Shown: in pieces, positions 23,893 to 32,145 of the stretch | Numbering within the stretch: the first letter of the stretch is position 1 | Layout of the letters: each line of letters opens with the position of its first letter | NCBI GenBank assembly: GCA_949292025.1 | Contig: CASEYC010000099.1 | Span: 1 to 34,911, forward strand | Source: an uncultured Bacteroides sp. | GTDB taxonomy: Bacteria > Bacteroidota > Bacteroidia > Bacteroidales > Bacteroidaceae | DNA: 34,911 nucleotides | Reading direction: 5' to 3' | Notes under the pieces: generated by a model | What the model was told of the DNA's origin: nothing | Databases searched by the model: none | What the model saw: the letters and a program-made list of their open reading frames with translations, nothing else | Translations under genes and position numbers: made by a program

Positions 23893-24927
23893 ATGAAAGA
23901 GAAAATTTTAGTGACAGGAGGTACGGGCTATATCGGTTCGCACACCGTAGTAGAACTTCAGAATGCTGGTTATGACGTCGTCATCGTCGATAACCTTTCC
24001 AATTCGAGTGCAGACGTAGTGGATAACATCGAAGCCGTGTCAGGCATTCGCCCCGCATTCGAGAAAATCGATTGTCTGGATTATGCCGGTTTGGAAGGCG
24101 TGTTTGCCAAATACCAAGGCATCAAGGCCATCATCCACTTTGCAGCCAGCAAGGCTGTGGGTGAATCCGTGCAAAAACCCTTGCTTTATTACCGCAACAA
24201 CATCGGTTCGCTGATCAACTTGCTCGAACTGATGCCCAAGTATGGCGTGGAAGGCATCGTGTTCTCTTCTTCATGCACGGTGTACGGACAACCGGACGTA
24301 TTGCCCGTGACCGAAAAGGCTCCCATCAAGAAAGCCGAGTCGCCATACGGCAATACGAAGCAAATCAACGAGGAAATCATCCAGGACACCGTGGCTTCCG
24401 GCTCCCCCATCAGCGCCATCCTCTTGCGCTACTTCAATCCGATTGGCGCGCATCCCACGGCCTTGCTGGGTGAACTGCCCAATGGAGTACCGCAAAACCT
24501 GGTGCCCTACATCGTGCAGACGGCCATCGGCATCCGCGAGAAGCTGAGCATCTTCGGCAACGACTACAACACGCCCGACGGTACGTGCATCCGCGACTAT
24601 ATCAATGTGGTGGATTTGGCCAAAGCTCACGTGGTGGCCATTGCACGCATCTTGGAGAAGAAGCAGAAAGCCAAGGTCGAAGTATTCAACATCGGCACAG
24701 GCCGCGGACTTTCCGTGCTCGAACTGGTGCAGGCTTTCGAGAAGTCCACAGGCGTGAAATTGAACTACCAGATTGCACCGCGCCGCGCCGGTGACATTGA
24801 GAAGGTATGGGCTGATCCCTCACTGGCCAACAACGAATTGGGCTGGAAAGCCGACACGCCCATTGAAGATACATTGCTCTCTGCGTGGAAGTGGCAACTG
24901 CACCTCCGCGAGAAGGGCATCCAATGA
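23893..24927 (+). CDS. galE: UDP-glucose 4-epimerase
   Basis: A 344-residue short-chain dehydrogenase-type epimerase that interconverts UDP-glucose and UDP-galactose with bound NAD+, serving the Leloir pathway and glycan precursor supply. The Rossmann motif GGTGYIGSH is at 9-17. The catalytic pair is Tyr152 and Lys156 in SPYGNTKQ, with the serine/threonine stretch SSSCTVYG at 125-132. RYFNPIGAHPTALLGE and the C-terminal NPGRRAGDIEKVWADP-like segment fit GalE of about 340 residues. It stands alone with its own promoter and a near-perfect terminator. Confidence 0.95.
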   Translation: MKEKILVTGGTGYIGSHTVVELQNAGYDVVIVDNLSNSSADVVDNIEAVSGIRPAFEKIDCLDYAGLEGVFAKYQGIKAIIHFAASKAVGESVQKPLLYYRNNIGSLINLLELMPKYGVEGIVFSSSCTVYGQPDVLPVTEKAPIKKAESPYGNTKQINEEIIQDTVASGSPISAILLRYFNPIGAHPTALLGELPNGVPQNLVPYIVQTAIGIREKLSIFGNDYNTPDGTCIRDYINVVDLAKAHVVAIARILEKKQKAKVEVFNIGTGRGLSVLELVQAFEKSTGVKLNYQIAPRRAGDIEKVWADPSLANNELGWKADTPIEDTLLSAWKWQLHLREKGIQ

Positions 24928-24938
24928 TACAATAAGGC

Positions 24939-24970
24939 ATCAAACAAATGCATCCCTGCATTTGTTTGAT
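24939..24970 (+). terminator. Terminator of galE
   Basis: A perfect 14-bp stem, ATCAAACAAATGCA pairing with TGCATTTGTTTGAT around the loop TCCC, 11 nt after the galE stop. The tail TTATAT is T-poor, so termination may be weak or the hairpin may mainly protect the 3' end. Confidence 0.8.
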
Positions 24971-25057
24971 TTATATGCAATTATCTGGCAATCGACATGT
25001 ATGTGAATATTTGGATTTTGCACCAGTGCGCATTGCACTAACAGATAGGTTGCATAG

Positions 25058-25065
25058 TAGTTTTG
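25058..25065 (+). promoter_or_regulatory. Candidate -7 box of a short non-coding transcript
   Basis: TAGTTTTG fits TAnnTTTG. A TTG at 25033-25035 sits 22 bp upstream as a possible weak -33 element. Transcription would run only about 55 nt to the terminator at 25094. Confidence 0.35.
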
Positions 25066-25070
25066 TCGTG

Positions 25071-25128
25071 TTTTATTTTGTGTTTGTGTTGTGAATAGGC
25101 TTTGTCGGGAGACAAAGCCTATTATTTT
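25071..25128 (+). ncRNA. Possible small RNA or orphan terminated leader
   Basis: If the -7 box at 25058-25065 is used, an RNA of about 55-60 nt would form: a U/G-rich single-stranded 5' part (25071-25093) followed by a perfect 13-bp terminator hairpin. That is the shape of an Hfq-independent small RNA or of a remnant leader. I could not match it to a known RNA family, and the start is only inferred. Confidence 0.3.
25094..25128 (+). terminator. Strong intrinsic terminator with no gene in front
   Basis: AATAGGCTTTGTC at 25094-25106 pairs perfectly with GACAAAGCCTATT at 25111-25123 around the loop GGGA, followed by ATTTTT. It is more than 150 nt past the galE stop and beyond galE's own hairpin. 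Confidence 0.85.
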
Positions 25129-25140
25129 TCCGGATGATGC

Positions 25141-25166
25141 GTAACAAAACGCTTCCTGTTCTCGTC
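25141..25166 (+). promoter_or_regulatory. Candidate ECF-sigma promoter of the sigma factor operon
   Basis: GTAACA at 25141-25146 and CGTC at 25163-25166, with 17 nt between AAC and CGTC, resemble the AAC/CGT elements of ECF promoters. No TAnnTTTG box was seen here. This would suit autoregulation by the downstream ECF factor, with a leader of about 45 nt. Confidence 0.35.
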
Positions 25167-25220
25167 TTATCAGTAAACGGCCGGCAAGGCCCGCTTTTTA
25201 ATAATGAATGATAAAAACCA

Positions 25221-25736
25221 ATGGATGCAGCCAGTTTTAAGAAGATGTTCCTACCCTACCACCGCAAACTCTACGGGGTAGCCTTCCGTCTGTTGGAGAA
25301 CGAGGACGACGCCCGCGACGTGTTGCAAGACGCTTACCTCAAGCTATGGGACAAGCGGGATGCACTGGGCATCATAGACAACCCCGAGGCCTTCTGCACA
25401 ACCTTGGTGCGTAATATGTGCCTGGACTTGCTCCGCTCGCCCCACTATGTGCACGAAAGGCAACAAGTGGAACTGACAGAGTCCTTGCCCGTAATTGCCC
25501 CCGACGAGACAGATGCCCGCGACAAGGTTCAGGTGGTTCAGACACTTGTCGCCCGCCTGCCCTTACAGCAACAGCAGGTAATCCGATTGAGGGACATGCT
25601 GGGATATACTTTTCAAGAAATTGAACAACTGACCGGGCTTAGCGCGAACAACATCCGCGTGGTGCTGTCCCGTGCCCGGAAGAATATACGAGAGGATTAT
25701 TTTAAACAACGTGACTATGAAAAGAGAAGAGATTGA
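25221..25736 (+). CDS. ECF-type RNA polymerase sigma factor
   Basis: A 171-residue group 4 sigma factor with only regions 2 and 4. Region 2 includes YGVAFRLLENEDDARDVLQDAYLKLW (the DDARDVLQDAYLKLW part is the -10 and core-binding helix). Region 4 includes LPLQQQQVIRLRDMLGYTFQEIE and NNIRVVLSRARKNIRE, the -35 recognition helix-turn-helix. It would redirect RNA polymerase upon an envelope or stress signal. The following gene, a membrane protein, overlaps its 3' end by 20 nt and is the probable anti-sigma factor. No SusC/D genes are adjacent, so it is not the usual TonB-linked type. Confidence 0.92.
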   Translation: MDAASFKKMFLPYHRKLYGVAFRLLENEDDARDVLQDAYLKLWDKRDALGIIDNPEAFCTTLVRNMCLDLLRSPHYVHERQQVELTESLPVIAPDETDARDKVQVVQTLVARLPLQQQQVIRLRDMLGYTFQEIEQLTGLSANNIRVVLSRARKNIREDYFKQRDYEKRRD

Positions 25737-26217
25737 AAAATTGCTGGCCCGATATTATGACGGCCTGGCCACCGAGCAAGAAGAGGAAAAACTGACGCAA
25801 GCCTTACGCTCCGCCAAAGACTTGCCCGAGGACTTGCAGGCCGAACGCGACCTGTTCCTCTCCCTCCATAAGGACACGATGGAAGACGTGCCGGTGCCCG
25901 AAGACTTGGAAACGGAGCTGGCCGCACGGATAGACCGGAAGGCATCCGCTCCGCGCCGTCGCCGGCTGTGGTGGGGCAGCATGGCAGCCTCTATCCTCTT
26001 GCTTGTCGGATTGGGATTCGGCATTGCCGAAATGCGCCAGGAGGCGTTTGCTCCTACCCCGCAAGACACTTTTACCAATCCGGAGGACGCGCACCGCGCC
26101 TTGCAAGCCATCTTCGCGGAAATGTCGCAGAATTGGAATGAAGGGATGAAGCAGTTGGAGGCTTCGCAGCGGGACATTATAGCGGTTAACCGGGAAATCA
26201 GGGAAGAATTGAAATAA
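25717..26217 (+). CDS. Single-pass membrane protein, probable anti-sigma factor
   Basis: A 166-residue protein: an acidic cytosolic part (1-82, starting MKREEIEKLLARYYDGLATEQEEEKL), a basic patch RRRR, one membrane segment (about 85-103, MAASILLLVGLGFGI) and an external helical tail. A short region of this type upstream of one helix is common in anti-sigma factors of Bacteroidetes ECF systems, and the 20-nt overlap with the sigma gene supports paired function. I see no zinc HxxxCxxC motif, so it is not a ZAS-type anti-sigma factor. The start ATG at 25717 has a reasonable fit with translational coupling. Confidence 0.7.
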   Translation: MKREEIEKLLARYYDGLATEQEEEKLTQALRSAKDLPEDLQAERDLFLSLHKDTMEDVPVPEDLETELAARIDRKASAPRRRRLWWGSMAASILLLVGLGFGIAEMRQEAFAPTPQDTFTNPEDAHRALQAIFAEMSQNWNEGMKQLEASQRDIIAVNREIREELK

Positions 26218-26239
26218 TAATCTTAAAAAAACAGATACA

Positions 26240-26884
26240 ATGAAAGCGATTAGGTATTTTTTAGTGATGGTGTTGTGTATTGCTCCTGCTTGGGGGCAGG
26301 CCCAGGAGAAGTTGTTCAGCAAATACAGCGACATGGAAGGGGTGAAGTCCGTCTATATTTCCAAGGCGATGCTGGAAATGGGGCCGCACTTGTTCTCGGA
26401 CATTTATGTGGGTTCTGCCGCCAAACGGCTGAATTCGGTCAGCGTGCTCTCTACGTCCAAGAACGAAAAGGTTTACAAGGACCTATTGAAAGATATTCGC
26501 GCATTGCTCAAGTCGTCCAAGTATGAACTGTTGATGAAGCAAAAAGGTTCAAGCACCACATCAGAGTTTTACATTTCCCGCAGCGGAAACCGTATTAAGG
26601 AACTAATCATGCTGAGTGAAAATGGAGCATCATCGCTGCGTTTCGTTTACCTGGAAGGCTTGATGAGCATGGACGATGTGAAGAATATCTTGCTCTATAC
26701 GTCATCTGCGGATTTCAAACACCTGTCCGGCCTGGAAAACCTGCAAGCCCTGAGAGGTCTCGATTCGCTGAAAGGCTTGGAATCGCTCAAAGGCTTAAAG
26801 ATATACGATAGCGATGCTTGGAAGCAATTCGAGGAACAGATGAGGGACCTGGACGAACAGATGAAAGAAGTATTTGGAGATTAA
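26240..26884 (+). CDS. DUF4252 exported protein with C-terminal hexapeptide repeats
   Basis: A 214-residue protein with a signal peptide (1-20, ending AWGQA), so it is periplasmic or outer-membrane associated. The body matches DUF4252, a Bacteroidetes family of unknown function often coded behind ECF sigma and anti-sigma genes, as here (22 nt gap). Near the C-terminus residues 164-187 repeat the pattern GLxxL with copies GLDSLK and GLESLK; a charged amphipathic helix (195-212) follows. It may be the sensed or regulated component of the sigma system, but that is inference. Confidence 0.85.
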   Translation: MKAIRYFLVMVLCIAPAWGQAQEKLFSKYSDMEGVKSVYISKAMLEMGPHLFSDIYVGSAAKRLNSVSVLSTSKNEKVYKDLLKDIRALLKSSKYELLMKQKGSSTTSEFYISRSGNRIKELIMLSENGASSLRFVYLEGLMSMDDVKNILLYTSSADFKHLSGLENLQALRGLDSLKGLESLKGLKIYDSDAWKQFEEQMRDLDEQMKEVFGD

Positions 26885-26911
26885 GCAACCATTGCCGGAA
26901 AAGGCACAAAG

Positions 26912-26952
26912 CGGATAGGCGGAAGTTACTTGCTTTCCCCTATCCGTTTTTT
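26912..26952 (+). terminator. Terminator of the sigma factor operon
   Basis: CGGATAGG at 26912-26919 pairs with CCTATCCG at 26939-26946, with more pairs inside (GGAAG with CTTTCC), followed by six T. Confidence 0.85.
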
Positions 26953-27020
26953 ATGAGAACACTTTGCCCAAACCTACACCATTTGAGGGTTGAAATCCAC
27001 CCGTTGATTCTCCTATTCCG

Positions 27021-27075
27021 AAAGAGAGGAATAAGAGAGGAGAAAGAGAGGAGAAAGAGAGGAATAAGAGAGGAG
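27021..27075 (+). repeat. Tandem array 2, 11-bp unit (A/T)AAGAGAGGA(G/A)
   Basis: Five 11-bp units in exact register: AAAGAGAGGAA, TAAGAGAGGAG, AAAGAGAGGAG, AAAGAGAGGAA and TAAGAGAGGAG, then a partial AAAGG. Differences fall only at the first and last base of the unit. A leader at 27002-27020 (CGTTGATTCTCCTATTCCG) precedes it and recurs before array 3. Confidence 0.95.
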
Positions 27076-27218
27076 AAAGGCATGGGAATATAGATGAAAG
27101 TATAACAAATGTTATCTCATCACCGGCATTTTGTCCGAATTGCACCCTTAAACATTCAATTTTGTGCTTTTATGTCAAAAAATCCTATGAAGTGATACAA
27201 GTATATGGGATTTATTTA

Positions 27219-27226
27219 TACATTTG
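27219..27226 (+). promoter_or_regulatory. -7 box of the ATP synthase operon
   Basis: TACATTTG fits TAnnTTTG, 66 nt before the atpD ATG at 27293. No TTTG -33 box was found at the usual spacing. Confidence 0.5.
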
Positions 27227-27241
27227 TAAGGAAGTTCGTGA

Positions 27242-28822
<1,581 letters not shown>

Positions 28823-28828
28823 AGGCGT

Positions 28829-29074
28829 ATGGAAGGTTTGTTGCATTTGGAAATCTTTTCGCCTGAAAAGGAAATCTTCAGCGGCGAAGTGGAGCACGTC
28901 ACCCTGCCGGGAACGATGGGGTCGTTCACCATCTTGCCGCAACATGCCCCCATCATCTCGTCCTTGCAGGCAGGCATCCTGTCTTACGTGACGAAGGACG
29001 GGGAACATTCGGAAGAGATTCGTGGAGGATTTGTCGAGATGAACGACAACAAGGTATCCGTCTGTGTAAATTGA
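28829..29074 (+). CDS. atpC: F1Fo ATP synthase subunit epsilon (short form)
   Basis: An 81-residue epsilon subunit that contains only the N-terminal beta-sandwich (LHLEIFSPEKEIFSGEVEHVTLPGTMGSFTILPQHAP). E. coli epsilon is about 138 residues, with a C-terminal two-helix hairpin that inhibits ATP hydrolysis; that part is missing. Short epsilon is usual in Bacteroidetes. It connects the gamma stalk to the c-ring. It lies 6 nt after atpD. Confidence 0.93.
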   Translation: MEGLLHLEIFSPEKEIFSGEVEHVTLPGTMGSFTILPQHAPIISSLQAGILSYVTKDGEHSEEIRGGFVEMNDNKVSVCVN

Positions 29075-29090
29075 AGCGTTTCGTGCAAGG

Positions 29091-29498
29091 ATGAATGTAG
29101 AGATACGGAAATATCTGGTGGGGACGGCGTTGCTGACGCTGTTGACAGGAGGCATCGGGATGTGGATTTTCCATGCCGTCCGCCCCTCCTTGTTCCTGTC
29201 CGATTATATTTGGATGCCTGTCTATTTCTTCGTGGTAGGCGCCTTGCTGATGGCAGGCGTGACCGGAGGCGGCAGGACAGGGGACATGAAGCGGCTGGTG
29301 CAAGCCTACTTGTTGGCACGCATCGTGAAGCTATTCGTTTCCGTGATAGCTGTCGTCGTCTTCTGCCTGGCTGTCCAAACGGAAGTGACGGTAGTGGTGG
29401 CTACATTTGTCATCAACTATTTTATCTATCTGATGTATGACTCGTGGTTTTTCTCCCGGTTGGGGAAAAGTCGGAAAATAGAAACGAAAGAAATATGA
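29091..29498 (+). CDS. AtpI-like small membrane protein in the atp operon
   Basis: A 135-residue protein with four predicted membrane segments (about 8-27, 38-57, 74-95 and 97-115) and a basic C-terminus. Position between atpC and atpB, where AtpI or UncI proteins often lie, suggests a role in c-ring assembly or magnesium uptake for the ATPase. Sequence likeness to AtpI is weak, so the name rests on context and topology. Its stop overlaps the atpB start. Confidence 0.7.
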   Translation: MNVEIRKYLVGTALLTLLTGGIGMWIFHAVRPSLFLSDYIWMPVYFFVVGALLMAGVTGGGRTGDMKRLVQAYLLARIVKLFVSVIAVVVFCLAVQTEVTVVVATFVINYFIYLMYDSWFFSRLGKSRKIETKEI

Positions 29499-30604
29499 AA
29501 CGATTACGGACATTATTGATAGGAACATTGCTGGCTGTGGTCGGTGTGCTGCATGGCGTGCCCGCCAATGCCGGTAATGATTCCGCTCCGGCGCCTGAAG
29601 CCACGGAAGAGTCCAATCCGGTGGATGTGAAGGGAATTGTCTTCGGACACATCGGCGACGGCTACGAATGGCACATCACGGACATCGGAGACACGCACGT
29701 CACCATACACCTGCCCATCATCGTGTACAGCAGCACAACGGGATGGCACGCTTTCCTGTCCTCACGGCTGGAGGAGAACGGCGGAACGTATGAAGGCTTC
29801 TCCATCGCCCCGGCGGGCAGTCCCTACGAAGGCAAGCTGGTGGAGCACGATGCAGCCGGCAACGAGGTGCGCCCCTTTGACATCTCCATCACCAAGGTGA
29901 CCCTGTCCCTGTTTATCAACAGTTTGCTGCTGGTACTCATTGTGCTGGGCGTGGCCCGCTGGTACCGGAAGCATCCGAAGCAAAGTGCCGCCCCCGGCGG
30001 TTTCGTGGGATTTATGGAAATGTTCATCATGATGGTGAACGATGATGTAATCAAGGGTTGCGTGGGTCCCAACTACCGCAAGTTTGCCCCCTACCTGCTG
30101 ACTGCATTCTTCTTTATCTTCATCAACAACCTGATGGGATTGATTCCCATCTTCCCCGGCGGAGCCAGCGTGACGGGCAACATCGCGGTGACGTTTGTAT
30201 TGGCATTGTGTACGTTCGTGGCGGTCAACCTCTTCGGCACCAAGCATTATTGGAAGGACATCTTCTGGCCCGATGTGCCTTGGTGGCTGAAAGTGCCCGT
30301 GCCCATGATGCCTTTCATTGAGCTGTTCGGCATATTCACCAAGCCGTTTGCCTTGATGATCCGTCTCTTTGCCAACATGCTGGCAGGACACATGGCCATG
30401 TTGATTCTGACGTGCCTGGTGTTCATCTCGGCCAGCATGGGACCGGCTCTGAACGGTTCGCTGACGGTGGCATCGGTGCTGTTCAACATCTTTATGAACG
30501 CATTGGAGTTGCTGGTAGCCTTCATCCAGGCCTACGTGTTCACGATGCTGTCAGCCGTGTTCATCGGCCTGGCACAGGAGCACAAGGTGGAAAAGGCGGA
30601 ATGA
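29495..30604 (+). CDS. atpB: F1Fo ATP synthase subunit a
   Basis: A 369-residue stator membrane subunit. A signal-peptide-like N-terminus (1-27, ending PANAG) and a roughly 100-residue periplasmic domain precede the helices; E. coli subunit a is only 271 residues and lacks them. The essential arginine is Arg290 in MIRLFANMLAGH, facing the c-ring. NNLMGLIPIFPGG and the C-terminal FIQAYVFTMLSAVFIGLAQEH are typical. The ATG at 29495 overlaps the end of the AtpI-like gene by 4 nt. Confidence 0.95.
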   Translation: MKRLRTLLIGTLLAVVGVLHGVPANAGNDSAPAPEATEESNPVDVKGIVFGHIGDGYEWHITDIGDTHVTIHLPIIVYSSTTGWHAFLSSRLEENGGTYEGFSIAPAGSPYEGKLVEHDAAGNEVRPFDISITKVTLSLFINSLLLVLIVLGVARWYRKHPKQSAAPGGFVGFMEMFIMMVNDDVIKGCVGPNYRKFAPYLLTAFFFIFINNLMGLIPIFPGGASVTGNIAVTFVLALCTFVAVNLFGTKHYWKDIFWPDVPWWLKVPVPMMPFIELFGIFTKPFALMIRLFANMLAGHMAMLILTCLVFISASMGPALNGSLTVASVLFNIFMNALELLVAFIQAYVFTMLSAVFIGLAQEHKVEKAE

Positions 30605-30667
30605 ACATCCCAAAGAAACCCATAGAGAAACAATTAGTAAATCATTAAATAACCATTAAAAAATTAG

Positions 30668-30931
<264 letters not shown>

Positions 30932-30938
30932 TAGTTTA

Positions 30939-30946
30939 TAACTTTG
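30939..30946 (+). promoter_or_regulatory. Candidate internal promoter before atpF
   Basis: TAACTTTG fits TAnnTTTG and lies in the atpE-atpF gap. A hairpin (GCAATGC-CCG-GCATTGC, 30961-30977) follows. It could raise expression of the later atp genes or mark an RNA processing site. Confidence 0.3.
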
Positions 30947-31012
30947 CGGCTTGTGGTCCGGCAATGCCCGGCATTGCGGGATTGCAAGTCGCTCTTAACC
31001 GAGTTTTCAAGT

Positions 31013-31519
31013 ATGTCATTGTTATTACCCGAGAGTGGTTTGCTCTTTTGGATGCTCCTGTCGTTCTTGGTGGTATTTGTAGTGCTGGCCAAATATGGAT
31101 TCCCGGTCATCGTCAAGATGGTGGAAGAACGTAAAGCCTACATCGATCACTCCATGGAAGTGGCACGCGAGGCCAATGAAAAGTTCTCCAAACTGAAGGA
31201 GGACACAGAAGCCTTGATTGCCTCTGCCAACAAGGAACAAGGACGTATTGTAAGGGAAGCCATGCTGGAGCGCGAGAAGATTATCGCCGACGCGCGCAAG
31301 CAGGCAGAAACAGTTGCCCAAAAAGAACTGGACGAAGTACGGAAACAAATACAGCAGGAGAAAGAGGAGGCCATCCGCGCCATCCGTCGCCAAGTAGCCG
31401 AGCTGTCTGTGGACATCGCCGAGAAAGTGATTCGTAAGAACCTGGACGAAGAGCGTGAGCAGATGGACATGATTGACCGGATGCTGGATGAAATGCTCCC
31501 TGCAAGTAAGAAAAATTAA
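31013..31519 (+). CDS. atpF: F1Fo ATP synthase subunit b
   Basis: A 168-residue stator subunit with one N-terminal membrane helix ([21 protein letters not shown], about 10-29) and a long charged coiled coil that reaches F1. The ATG at 31013 gives this normal layout, while an upstream ATG at 30944 would add 23 residues that do not fit the family. The peripheral stalk it forms holds alpha and delta against rotation. Confidence 0.95.
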   Translation: MSLLLPESGLLFWMLLSFLVVFVVLAKYGFPVIVKMVEERKAYIDHSMEVAREANEKFSKLKEDTEALIASANKEQGRIVREAMLEREKIIADARKQAETVAQKELDEVRKQIQQEKEEAIRAIRRQVAELSVDIAEKVIRKNLDEEREQMDMIDRMLDEMLPASKKN

Positions 31520-31569
31520 AGGACCAAAGGCTTGATGACCAATCGTTGAGTCGTAATCGTTTGGAGAAA

Positions 31570-32130
31570 ATGGATATAGGAATTATTTCGATGCGATACG
31601 CAAAGGCTTTGATGGGATTTGCGAAGGACAAAGGCACGGAAGACATCATGTACAAGCAGTGCAAGAGCCTTTCGGAGTCTTTCAGCAAATACCCGGACTT
31701 TCGTGCCGCCCTTGAAAATCCCGTGTTGCCCATCGACGAGAAATACGCGTTGGTGTGCACTGCTGCCGTGGGTGACGGAAAGGTGGATGCGACCTTTGCC
31801 GACTTTATCAAGTTGGTGTTGAAGCACCGGCGCGAGAAACTCTTGCAATATATGTGCCTTTCATTCATGGATTTGTACCGTCAGAGCAAACATATTGGCG
31901 TGGCCAGACTGATAACGGCCGTGCCCGTGAGTCAAAAGGTGGCCGATCGCATCCGAAATAGTGCCTCTTCCATGTTGCACGCCCGGATGGAGCTACAGAC
32001 GGAGGTGAACCCTGCATTGGAAGGCGGTTTCATTTTTGATATAAATGACTATAGGTTGGATGCCAGTATCGCCACCCAGTTGAAAAGAGTGAAACAACAG
32101 TTTATTGACAAGAACAGAAGAATCGTATAA
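31570..32130 (+). CDS. atpH: F1Fo ATP synthase subunit delta
   Basis: A 186-residue subunit that joins the b stalk to the top of F1. Helical N-terminal domain (MRYAKALMGFAKDKGTED) and C-terminal PTVNPALEGGFIFDINDYRLDASI-like segment are characteristic. The ATG at 31570 was chosen over an earlier in-frame ATG at 31546 because it gives the usual start MDIGIISMRYAKAL. It lies 15 nt before atpA. Confidence 0.93.
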   Translation: MDIGIISMRYAKALMGFAKDKGTEDIMYKQCKSLSESFSKYPDFRAALENPVLPIDEKYALVCTAAVGDGKVDATFADFIKLVLKHRREKLLQYMCLSFMDLYRQSKHIGVARLITAVPVSQKVADRIRNSASSMLHARMELQTEVNPALEGGFIFDINDYRLDASIATQLKRVKQQFIDKNRRIV

Positions 32131-32145
32131 CAAATTACTAAGAAT

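Larger units (their letters stand above)
24971..25220 (+). other. Intergenic region with candidate short transcript and ECF promoter
   Basis: This 250-bp gap between galE and the sigma-factor gene contains no likely protein gene. It holds a -7 box (25058-25065) ahead of a strong terminator (25094-25128) and, beyond it, a candidate ECF-type promoter (25141-25166). The part 24975-25050 shows nothing recognisable. Confidence 0.6.

Noticed and set aside
24971-25220. tRNA, 6S RNA or riboswitch in the gap before the sigma-factor gene
   Set aside because: No cloverleaf, long 6S-type rod or known riboswitch core could be drawn; only a short terminated transcript remains possible.
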